NCBI GenBank assembly: GCA_030593645.1
Contig: JAUVGT010000302.1
Span: 1 to 6,091, forward strand
Reading direction: 5' to 3'
Length of the DNA stretch: 6,091 bases
From: Deltaproteobacteria bacterium
GTDB taxonomy: Bacteria > Desulfobacterota > Desulfobacteria > Desulfobacterales > JAUVGT01
Shown: positions 1-4,967 of the stretch, in pieces
Numbering within the stretch: position 1 is the first letter of the stretch
How the letters are laid out: every line of letters begins with the position of its first letter
Program-made: the position numbers and the translations under genes
Notes under the pieces: model-generated
What the model was told of the DNA's origin: nothing
Databases searched by the model: none
What the model saw: only the letters and a program-made list of their open reading frames with translations

Positions 1-138
1 TCGATCTCTGTTTGGTGTATTGATGGGTTCTTCATAAAATTCTGCAGAAATAACGAAACAGGATTTTTCATTATAATCTATTTCGAATTTTGCTTCGAGA
101 ATATTCCCATCATGCCATTCTATGTTTTCAACATCCAT
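1..138 (-). CDS. Unrecognised small protein, N-terminal part only
   Basis: An open frame begins with ATG at 138 and runs off the left edge, giving 46 visible codons (MDVENIEWHDGNILEAKF...). I do not recognise the family. The visible part is acidic and shows alternating hydrophobic residues suggestive of beta strands (ILEAKFEI, SCFVISAEF). It has no signal peptide or membrane segment. A purine-rich stretch (AAAGGATGA) just upstream of the ATG is a reasonable ribosome binding site, which supports a real gene. It lies on the same strand as the YggL-like gene, about 105 bp downstream of its stop, and points away from intI. It could be the next cassette of an integron array or the next gene of an ordinary operon. 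The C-terminus lies outside the window. Confidence 0.6.
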   Translation of the reverse strand, partial: MDVENIEWHDGNILEAKFEIDYNEKSCFVISAEFYEEPINTPNRDR

Positions 139-160
139 TAATCATCCTTTTAATATTGGG

Positions 161-210
161 TGCTAACGAAAAAGGTCAGTGGTAGCCTGTGATACCACTG
201 ATAGTTAAAA
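161..210 (-). other. Candidate attC-like recombination site
   Basis: Read on the minus strand, this 50-bp segment starts with TTTTAAC, then has a 9-bp perfect stem, and ends with GTTAGCA. This resembles the attC arrangement RYYYAAC (R''), imperfect hairpin, GTTRRRY (R'). It sits at the 3' end of a small gene that points away from an integron integrase, where an attC belongs. Against it: the R boxes match only partly, the inner stem has no obvious extrahelical base, the two unpaired spacers are unequal (2 and 8 nt), and 50 bp is slightly short. A plain terminator explains much of the same sequence. Confidence 0.25.
169..201 (-). terminator. Probable rho-independent terminator of the yggL-like gene
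   Basis: A perfect 9-bp inverted repeat, TCAGTGGTA (176-184) and TACCACTGA (193-201), encloses an 8-nt loop. Read on the minus strand, the hairpin is followed by CCTTTTTCG, giving a short U-tract at 173-169. It lies about 40 bp after the yggL-like stop codon. The same hairpin lies inside the attC-like structure described separately, so termination may not be its only role. Confidence 0.55.
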
Positions 211-227
211 AAGTTTAATATTTCAAT
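204..227. repeat. GTT-N12-TATTTCAAT motif, copy A
   Basis: GTT at 204-206 is followed after exactly 12 bases by TATTTCAAT (219-227). Two further copies occur at 684-707 and 1174-1197 with identical spacing. This copy matches copy B at about 17 of 24 positions. It lies between the yggL-like stop codon and the attC-like hairpin, and its GTT is the complement of the AAC in the candidate R'' box. Confidence 0.6.
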
Positions 228-242
228 GCCGCATCGGTCCGG

Positions 243-602
243 CTAACCATCTGAACCGACAGGTTCGATCTTTTCTTCTATGTCCTCGAAATCGTCGTAA
301 TAATTGTCGAAGAGATCTCCTATTTTATAATTCTTAACATCCAAGCGACTATCAAGCCATGTAGTGATTTTCTTCATTTTTGCATCAAGATCGCTATTAC
401 TAAGCCCAAGTTGTACGATAACATTGAGCTTGTCTTCTTTACCTCCACCACCACATTCACAACCACTGGCAACGATGGCTTCTTCTAGGAAATCGCCAAG
501 GAACTCGTCAAATTCATCTTTTCTATTTCGCCAGATAATTAGCTGCCGACCCCATTCGGTAAACTCTCCAAGATGCTTTTTTTTACGAAGTCTCGTTTTC
601 AT
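243..602 (-). CDS. yggL: YggL-like (DUF469) 50S-ribosome-binding family protein
   Basis: The 119-residue frame starting MKTRLRKKKHLGEF resembles YggL/DUF469 proteins (E. coli YggL is about 108 residues). Shared features are a basic N-terminus with R-rich then KKKH-x-x-EF-x-E-x-G (residues 4-18), a conserved C-terminal W-L-x-x-R (82-86), and an LFDxYYDD ending (98-104) like LFDVWWD. YggL proteins associate with the 50S ribosomal subunit; the role here is inferred from family. Oddities are a CxC-GGGG insert (residues 48-54, GCECGGGGK) and an acidic tail. In-frame upstream starts exist at 659 (ATG) and 677 (TTG). I chose 602 because homology begins there and because a possible promoter (672-677 / 649-654) would exclude the upstream starts. 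No convincing Shine-Dalgarno is visible at any start. The gene is divergent from intI and may be a cassette gene. Confidence 0.7.
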   Translation of the reverse strand: MKTRLRKKKHLGEFTEWGRQLIIWRNRKDEFDEFLGDFLEEAIVASGCECGGGGKEDKLNVIVQLGLSNSDLDAKMKKITTWLDSRLDVKNYKIGDLFDNYYDDFEDIEEKIEPVGSDG

Positions 603-648
603 TTTTTTTGATCGAACAGTTATTAGACGGATAAAACCAAATATCACA

Positions 649-677
649 TTTTTACACATTTTGTATAAATGGGTCAA
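649..677 (-). promoter_or_regulatory. Possible promoter of the yggL-like gene
   Basis: On the minus strand TTGACC (677-672) is followed after 17 bp by TAAAAA (654-649). The -35 box matches the consensus at 5 of 6 positions and the -10 at 4 of 6. Transcription would begin near 642, about 40 bp before the chosen ATG at 602. The surroundings are AT-rich, so chance matches are likely. Confidence 0.3.
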
Positions 678-683
678 CCGTCT

Positions 684-707
684 GTTATTAATAAAAAATA
701 TTTCAAT
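684..707. repeat. GTT-N12-TATTTCAAT motif, copy B
   Basis: GTT at 684-686 and TATTTCAAT at 699-707. It matches copy C at 20 of 24 positions. It lies upstream of the yggL-like gene, 480 bp from copy A. A sequence GGTCAAC stands just before it (672-678), so the AAC...GTT pair here is only 5 bp apart. Confidence 0.65.
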
Positions 708-729
708 TTGCCAATCTTGTATGCATTCA

Positions 730-752
730 ATATCTGGTTAAAACCGGTATAT
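730..752 (+). repeat. ATATCYGGTTAAAAC repeat, copy 1
   Basis: A 23-bp unit consists of ATATCTGGTTAAAAC, two variable bases, then GTATAT. It matches copy 2 (757-779) at 20 of 23 positions in direct orientation with a 27-bp period. Its core GGTTAAAACC is itself a small inverted repeat. Confidence 0.7.
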
Positions 753-756
753 TGGG

Positions 757-779
757 ATATCCGGTTAAAACATGTATAT
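757..779 (+). repeat. ATATCYGGTTAAAAC repeat, copy 2
   Basis: Direct copy of the 730-752 unit, differing at three positions. It is also the left arm of a large inverted repeat whose right arm is copy 3. Confidence 0.7.
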
Positions 780-783
780 AATA

Positions 784-805
784 ATATACGGCATTAACCG
801 GATAT
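784..805 (-). repeat. ATATCYGGTTAAAAC repeat, copy 3, inverted
   Basis: Read on the minus strand it gives ATATCCGGTTAA, four changed bases, then GTATAT (22 bp). With copy 2 it forms a 13-bp perfect inverted repeat (GATATCCGGTTAA at 756-768, TTAACCGGATATC at 794-806) with an inner GTATAT/ATATAC pair. The region 756-806 can therefore fold into a cruciform or hairpin. Confidence 0.65.
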
Positions 806-894
806 CATCAAATTATTTTACATTAAAAACTCTATAAATAGATGTAATAACAGATAATTAGATCAATACTGTAAATACTTAATGATTATATATA

Positions 895-923
895 TTGACA
901 AAACCTGAATATCAGGATATATG
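895..923 (+). promoter_or_regulatory. Candidate intI promoter with operator-like palindrome
   Basis: A perfect -35 box TTGACA (895-900) is followed after 17 bp by TATATG (918-923, 4 of 6 matches). The spacer contains the near-palindrome CCTGAATATCAGG (904-916; arms CCTGA/TCAGG). A repressor bound there would block RNA polymerase. The start site would be near 930, leaving a long leader of nearly 290 nt before the intI ATG. A nearer, weaker alternative is TTGAAA (1044-1049) with TATATA (1069-1074), spaced 19 bp. Confidence 0.4.
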
Positions 924-1173
924 GTAAAAGCCGTTGATATTGGTTTTTGATAAAATCGATGCTGTTTTATCGCCTCTGCTGAATAATTGGCCCGCGTAAA
1001 TATGTGAAAAGATATTAAATATTAATATCACAGAAATATATGGTTGAAACCTGAAAATAATAAATAAGTATATAAAAATAAACAATGAATATTGTCTAAA
1101 ATGTAAAATAGTGTTTATTTAGCTGAATTTTTTATTATTGTGGGCATTTGCCCATATTAACAAATCTAAGCCA

Positions 1174-1197
1174 GTTGTCAATAATAAGTATTTCAAT
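1174..1197. repeat. GTT-N12-TATTTCAAT motif, copy C, next to intI
   Basis: GTT at 1174-1176 and TATTTCAAT at 1189-1197, ending 6 bp before the intI ribosome binding site and 490 bp from copy B. A TATTAAC (1155-1161) precedes it by 12 bp, so an AAC...GTT inverted pair stands directly upstream of intI, where attI core sites are expected. Assignment as attI is inference. Confidence 0.6.
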
Positions 1198-1203
1198 CGC
1201 TGT

Positions 1204-1210
1204 AAAGGAG
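1204..1210 (+). promoter_or_regulatory. Ribosome binding site that fixes the intI start
   Basis: AAAGGAG lies 6 bp before the ATG at 1217. The same frame is open upstream to a TTG at 1148, but that start has no such site and the extra 23 residues do not look like an integrase N-terminus. The ATG at 1217 is therefore the start. Confidence 0.85.
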
Positions 1211-1216
1211 CTGCCC

Positions 1217-2197
1217 ATGGAGAAAAACTCAAAGAAGCTGCTTGATCAGGTCAGGGATAAAATCAGGTTAAAACACTATTCAATACGAACAGAGAAAGCA
1301 TATACGGATTGGATCAAACGTTTTATCTATTTTCATAATAAAAAGCATCCAAAATATATGGCGGAGCCTGAAATTGAAGCTTTTCTCAATCATCTTGCTG
1401 TCCATAGGAATGTTGCTGCATCAACACAAAATCAGGCATTTAATGCATTGATCTTTCTATATAAACAAGTTCTAAAAGTAGAACTGAAAGATGATATCAA
1501 TGCAATTCGGGCAAAACGCCCGATCAAAGTTCCTGTGGTTATGTCAAAAGTTGAAGTTAGCGCACTGATCAAAGCATTAACAGAACCTCACCGCTTGATG
1601 GCCGGTTTACTTTATGGAACTGGAATGAGAATTATGGAATGTGTTCGCTTAAGGGTCAAAGATATTGATTTCGATCAAAAGCAAATCATTATCAGAAATG
1701 GTAAGGGTATGAAACATCGGATTACCATGCTTCCTGTGAGTTTGAGCGATCGATTGAAACAACAGTTAAATTACGCCAAAGTGATTCACGAAAATGATCT
1801 TTTGGAAGGATATGGCCGTGTGTATCTGCCCTTTGCGCTGGGAAGAAAGTATCCGCAAGCAAATCAGGAATGGGGCTGGCAGTACGTGTGGCCGTCGTAT
1901 AAGTTGTCTGTTGATCCAAGATCCGGAATCGAAAGGCGTCATCATATAGACGAAAGTAATTTACAGCGAAGTGTTAAGAAAGTGTCTAAAAAAGTGGGTA
2001 TTTTAAAACCTGTAGGCTGTCACACATTCCGTCACAGCTTTGCCACGCATTTGCTCGAAGATGGCTATGATATCCGGACGGTTCAGGAGCTTTTGGGACA
2101 TAAGGATGTGAGTACCACCATGATTTATACACATGTATTAAACAAGGGAGGGCGCGCGGTGATCAGCCCTGTGGATAGATTGGCTAGTAAAAGATGA
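1217..2197 (+). CDS. intI: Integron integrase (IntI family tyrosine recombinase)
   Basis: The 326-residue protein has the full tyrosine recombinase layout and is close to the 337 residues of IntI1. The N-terminal SAM-like DNA-binding domain (about 5-90) opens with QVRDKIRLKHYSIRTEKAY and contains HLAVHRNVAASTQNQAFNAL, both typical of IntI. The catalytic set is complete: R138 in GTGMR, a beta-hairpin lysine near K163, H269 and R272 in HTFRHSFATHLL, H295 in LLGHKDV, and nucleophile Y304. The segment about 197-246 (EGYGRVYLP...EWGWQYVWPS...RRHHIDES) is the extra region that separates IntI from XerC/D. IntI joins attC sites, folded as single-strand hairpins, to attI. No truncation or frameshift is visible, so it should be active. 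It is divergent from the small genes to its left, as in classical integrons. Confidence 0.93.
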   Translation: MEKNSKKLLDQVRDKIRLKHYSIRTEKAYTDWIKRFIYFHNKKHPKYMAEPEIEAFLNHLAVHRNVAASTQNQAFNALIFLYKQVLKVELKDDINAIRAKRPIKVPVVMSKVEVSALIKALTEPHRLMAGLLYGTGMRIMECVRLRVKDIDFDQKQIIIRNGKGMKHRITMLPVSLSDRLKQQLNYAKVIHENDLLEGYGRVYLPFALGRKYPQANQEWGWQYVWPSYKLSVDPRSGIERRHHIDESNLQRSVKKVSKKVGILKPVGCHTFRHSFATHLLEDGYDIRTVQELLGHKDVSTTMIYTHVLNKGGRAVISPVDRLASKR

Positions 2198-2233
2198 ACG
2201 TTGAACATCGAACGCCCAACGTCGAACGTCGAA
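2195..2233. repeat. GAACGTC-type short repeat
   Basis: Directly after the intI stop the sequence repeats variants of GAACGTC/GAACATC (TTGAACATCGAAC, then CAACGTCGAACGTCGAAT). Such strings occur in intergenic regions of many environmental bacterial genomes. No function can be read from them. An adjacent palindrome GAAGCGCTTC lies at 2238-2247. Confidence 0.5.
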
Positions 2234-2252
2234 TATGGAAGCGCTTCGCTTT

Positions 2253-2284
2253 GCCATAATAAAGGGCAGGTTTGGAACCGGCCC
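2253..2284 (-). terminator. Possible terminator of the menA operon
   Basis: GGGCAGGTT (2264-2272) and AACCGGCCC (2276-2284) form a 9-bp stem with one mismatch and a 3-nt loop. On the minus strand the stem is followed by TTTATTAT, a weak U-tract. It lies about 50 bp past the menA stop codon. The flanking CCCCTACA also resembles a dispersed repeat, so this may be a repeat copy that happens to act as a terminator. Confidence 0.4.
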
Positions 2285-2336
2285 CTACAATAATGAAAAA
2301 AACTGAATATAGAGACCGGGAAAAGATTAACGCTTG

Positions 2337-3236
2337 TCAGTCATATAATATCAAACCGATAGACAGTAAAATAGAAAATATGAAAGTCAGCTGTGCGGTT
2401 TGCGCCAGGGCACTGTTTAAAGCGGTTCCCTCTACCCGGTATATTTTTTTTACCATTTTAATAGCCGGATAAAGAGAGATGAGGGGTAACATTATCCATG
2501 CGGATTTATGAATTGTCAGAAACAGGATGGCCGGGCAGCAGTACGCGATAACAATAAGAATCGTATATTCGGCTTTTGTGCCTCGTTCCCCGAGTATCAC
2601 GGCCAGGGTTCGTTTTTTGGTTTTTTGATCTGTATGGATGTCTCGGAGGTTATTCACTACAAGTATGGCAGTGATGAGCAATCCGATCGGAACAGATACC
2701 AATATGACAGAAGTACCCAGTTTCAGCGTCTGTACGTAATAGGTCCCGCAGACCGCTGTAAGGCCAAAAAAAACAAATACGGTAATGTCACCCAATCCGT
2801 GGGAAGCAAGAGGGTAAGGGCCACCACTGTAAGCAAACGCGGCGGCGATTGAGGCCAGTCCAATAATAATGATGGGCCAGCCGCCTTGAACAGTCAAATA
2901 GATACCCACAACCAGTGAGAGACCGAAAACAACCATCATGCCTGTTTTGATATTTTTTGGTGAAATCATGCCGGACTGTGTTGCCCTGACCGGTCCCAGT
3001 CGATCCGCCGTATCAACACCTTTAATATAATCAAAATAATCATTTGCGAGATTAACACCGACTTGAAGCAGTAATGCCCCTGACATGGCCGCGAGAACCG
3101 GCAGGGGTTTGAAAGCATTGTCTGTGATGGCCATAGCCATGCCGACCATTACCGGAGCAATAGCAGCGGGCAGCGTCTTCGGACGAATGGCCAGCAGCCA
3201 TGCTTTTAAAGGTGAAGTATTAACGTTTTTATTCAT
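2337..3236 (-). CDS. menA: 1,4-dihydroxy-2-naphthoate polyprenyltransferase (MenA)
   Basis: This 299-residue integral membrane protein of the UbiA superfamily transfers a polyprenyl chain from its diphosphate to 1,4-dihydroxy-2-naphthoate, giving demethylmenaquinone. The first Asp motif is NDYFDYIKGVD (65-75), followed by TADRLGPVRATQSGMIS, close to E. coli MenA (NDYGDAVKGSD...DRIGPLRGMQKGVIT). The second is NNLRDIHTD (195-203). An N-terminal W-x-x-AIRPKTLP (13-23) is also typical. Between them lie roughly eight or nine hydrophobic helices. Length matches the family. The ATG at 3236 overlaps the end of the permease gene by 8 bp, and no strong Shine-Dalgarno is seen, so translational coupling is likely. 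It is the last gene of the operon. The related futalosine-pathway enzyme (MqnP) is a possible alternative, but the motif set favours MenA. Confidence 0.92.
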   Translation of the reverse strand: MNKNVNTSPLKAWLLAIRPKTLPAAIAPVMVGMAMAITDNAFKPLPVLAAMSGALLLQVGVNLANDYFDYIKGVDTADRLGPVRATQSGMISPKNIKTGMMVVFGLSLVVGIYLTVQGGWPIIIIGLASIAAAFAYSGGPYPLASHGLGDITVFVFFGLTAVCGTYYVQTLKLGTSVILVSVPIGLLITAILVVNNLRDIHTDQKTKKRTLAVILGERGTKAEYTILIVIAYCCPAILFLTIHKSAWIMLPLISLYPAIKMVKKIYRVEGTALNSALAQTAQLTFIFSILLSIGLILYD

Positions 3237-3987
3237 CGTCTAATCGCAGGTGCCGGTTAAAGTAAAATTCAAACCTGTTTATAATAAAGTAAAGGGTAAC
3301 ACCCAGAAAGCCCATCGCCAGAATCCCCGCATACATCTCAGGGTACCGCAGTACCTGGTAAGTTTCCACGATGATATAATATCCCAACCCGTGTGTTGTC
3401 AATGACTGTTCAGCAATGAATAAAACTGCTATGGCTGTTCCAACTGAAACACGCAGGGATGTTAATATAGCAGGCAAGGTCGCAGGCAGGTATACAAAGC
3501 GAAAAAGACCCCGTCTTCCGGCGCCCAATGATCGGACAGACAGGATCAGTTCTCTATGGAGGTTGGCCGCCTCATCTCTGACTACCACTAAGACCTGGAA
3601 AAAGATGATAATGGCGATAAGAAATATCTTGGATAGATCAGAGATTCCCAACAGTAGATATATCACCGGCAGGAAAACAATTTTTGGTATGGGATAGATA
3701 ATGGCGATCAATGGTTCAAAAATACGGTTGAGACTGCGCGACTGACCCAGTACCAGGCCGGCAGGTACCGCGATGATCAGGGCCAGGCTGATGGCTGACA
3801 CGACACGACCCGCGCTTGCGGCCATGTGCAGCCCCAGTTCGCCGAACAGCAATCTGAAAAATATGGGGAGTACTTCAGCCGGTGATGGCAAAATGGGACG
3901 ATGTATAATCCATGCCAGCAGCTGCCATATTACTAGAAACATCAGGAGGCCGGTACCTGTCGTTGTAATTTTCATCCCATGTTTCAT
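3229..3987 (-). CDS. ABC importer permease, NitT/TauT/SsuC type
   Basis: The 252-residue permease has about six hydrophobic segments and the binding-protein-dependent inner membrane fold. Early hallmarks are ILPSPAEVLPIFF (32-44) and SxGRVVSAIS (58-67). The cytoplasmic EAA-type loop, which docks on the ATPase, is at about 148-175 (SVRSLGAGRRGLFRFVYLPATLPAI) with G156 in the conserved glycine position. IAEQ...GLGYYI (191-205) is also characteristic of the SsuC/TauC group. The start at 3987 has a good AAGGA site 8 bp upstream. Its ATPase partner lies upstream, but 188 bp away because a palindromic repeat sits in between. The gene overlaps menA downstream by 8 bp. The substrate is not evident from the sequence: sulfonates, nitrate and pyrimidine precursors are all carried by relatives. 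Confidence 0.88.
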   Translation of the reverse strand: MKHGMKITTTGTGLLMFLVIWQLLAWIIHRPILPSPAEVLPIFFRLLFGELGLHMAASAGRVVSAISLALIIAVPAGLVLGQSRSLNRIFEPLIAIIYPIPKIVFLPVIYLLLGISDLSKIFLIAIIIFFQVLVVVRDEAANLHRELILSVRSLGAGRRGLFRFVYLPATLPAILTSLRVSVGTAIAVLFIAEQSLTTHGLGYYIIVETYQVLRYPEMYAGILAMGFLGVTLYFIINRFEFYFNRHLRLDDE

Positions 3988-4019
3988 AATGATTTCCTTT
4001 ATTCAGGTAAATATGATGG

Positions 4020-4036
4020 TCTCGTAAAAAGTCCGA
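4020..4036. repeat. Partial copy of the palindromic element's end
   Basis: TCTCGTAAAAAGTCCGA matches the end of the neighbouring element (TTTCGTAAAAAGTCCAA when its right end is read on the minus strand). This suggests either a remnant of an earlier copy or a repeated terminus of the 4037-4169 element. Confidence 0.45.
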
Positions 4037-4169
4037 ATTTGACGGTTTCGTAAAGAGTTCAAATTCAAGGCGTGCAATATTTGTAATGATGAAGCGTACT
4101 TATCGTACGTTGAATCATTGCAAAATGCAGCACAACGCAGAAGTTGGACTTTTTACGAAACCGTCAAAT
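4037..4169. mobile_element. 133-bp palindromic repeat element (MITE-like) inside the operon
   Basis: An 18-bp perfect terminal inverted repeat (ATTTGACGGTTTCGTAAA at 4037-4054; its complement at 4152-4169) frames an almost continuous imperfect palindrome. The centre is CGTAC-TTATC-GTACG (4095-4109). Past the perfect 18 bp, the next several bases of the arms still pair with few mismatches. It contains no coding frame, as expected of a non-autonomous element. No clear target-site duplication is visible. It fills most of the gap between the ATPase stop and the permease start and would form a long hairpin in the operon mRNA. Confidence 0.7.
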
Positions 4170-4175
4170 ATAAAC

Positions 4176-4952
4176 CTATTCATTCAAAAGCACCCGTAAT
4201 TCTTTACGCAGTATTTTAAACTCCGGACGGTTTTGATAATCACTGAGACCGGCGATATGATTTTCAATATAATGGGATTGCCGGTTTGAAGAACCTCTTA
4301 AAACCAATATTTTCTTGCCCATCTGTATTGCTTCATCAATATTATGTGTAACGATAATCACAGTCAAGGCGGATTCCCTGTGGATTTTCATTACAAGATC
4401 ATACAGATTTTCGCGTATGGCGGCGTCCAGGGCGGAAAACGGTTCATCCATCAGGAGTATATCAGGCTCCAGGGCTAATGTCCGGGCAATGGCGGTTCTC
4501 TGGCGCTGCCCCCGTGAGAGCTGTGCAGGGTATTTATTTATTAATGAGTCGATCCCCAATTTTATGAGCCATCTATTTACCCGTCTCATGGCTTCATCTT
4601 TATCGGTACGGGACTCTTCCAGGGCATGGCGGCCATCAGGGCCGTAAAAAGACCGGATACGAAAACCCAGTAGGGCATTATCCAGCACGGTTGCCCAGGG
4701 CAATAGGCCATGATCCTGGAACACCAATCCGGTTTGGGGTCTGGGGCGGAAAACAGGTGATCCTGCAATGACGATCTTACCTGATTTTGGACGAAGTAAT
4801 CCGGCCATAAGATGCAGAAGTGTTGTTTTGCCGCACCCGGAAGGCCCGATAATTGATACAGTTTCACCGCGCTGGATTTTTAAATTAAAATTTTCAAATA
4901 CCGGGGGCTGCTTTCCATAGGTAAAAGTCAGGTTTTTTACTTCAGCAATCAA
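4176..4952 (-). CDS. ABC importer ATP-binding protein, NitT/TauT/SsuB type
   Basis: The 258-residue ATPase drives the importer from the cytoplasmic face. All motifs are present: Walker A GPSGCGKTT (36-44), Q-loop FQDHGLLPW (Q79), signature LSRGQ (145-149), Walker B ILLMDE (165-170) with D-loop SALD (173-176), and switch H203 in VTHNIDEA. The DHGLLPW and THNIDEA forms are typical of SsuB/TauB/NrtD. The signature has Arg in place of the usual second Gly, a common tolerated variant. An insertion of charged residues at about 101-121 (SFYGPDGRHALEESRTDKDE) is longer than usual. The start is a TTG at 4952, 15 bp after the binding-protein stop, with a weak AAGTGG site. No ATG fits before Walker A. 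Confidence 0.9.
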   Translation of the reverse strand: MIAEVKNLTFTYGKQPPVFENFNLKIQRGETVSIIGPSGCGKTTLLHLMAGLLRPKSGKIVIAGSPVFRPRPQTGLVFQDHGLLPWATVLDNALLGFRIRSFYGPDGRHALEESRTDKDEAMRRVNRWLIKLGIDSLINKYPAQLSRGQRQRTAIARTLALEPDILLMDEPFSALDAAIRENLYDLVMKIHRESALTVIIVTHNIDEAIQMGKKILVLRGSSNRQSHYIENHIAGLSDYQNRPEFKILRKELRVLLNE

Positions 4953-4967
4953 ATTGGATATCCACTT

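Larger units (their letters stand above)
603..1216. other. AT-rich gene-free region between yggL-like gene and intI
   Basis: About 610 bp contain no credible coding frame on either strand. The base composition is much richer in A and T than that of the flanking genes. It holds the divergent promoter candidates, two copies of the GTT-N12-TATTTCAAT motif (684, 1174), a set of ATATCYGGTTAAAAC repeats (730-805 plus degenerate copies at 917-932 and 1036-1053), several small palindromes (904-916, 949-971, 1141-1154), and no RNA gene that I can recognise. In an integron this is where attI should lie. I cannot assign attI with certainty. Confidence 0.7.

Noticed and set aside
242..248. GTTAGCC at the yggL stop codon as an attC core
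   Set aside because: It precedes, rather than follows, the AAC-type box on the minus strand, so the polarity is wrong for an R' box of that site.
603..677. Upstream starts (ATG 659, TTG 677) for the yggL-like gene
   Set aside because: The added residues are hydrophobic and unlike the family, and the likely promoter overlaps them.
364..741. Plus-strand open frame of 125 codons opposite yggL
   Set aside because: It is antisense to a gene with recognisable family motifs, and its Ser/Pro-rich low-complexity translation looks like a shadow.
730..806. CRISPR array
   Set aside because: Only two direct copies with a 4-bp gap and one inverted copy; no spacers and no cas genes.
1141..1154. TGGGCA-TT-TGCCCA palindrome upstream of intI as a terminator
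   Set aside because: No U-tract follows it on either strand; it may be a protein-binding site, but nothing further supports that.
1148..1216. Upstream in-frame TTG start for intI
   Set aside because: The ATG at 1217 has AAAGGAG at ideal spacing and aligns with IntI N-termini; the extension has neither.
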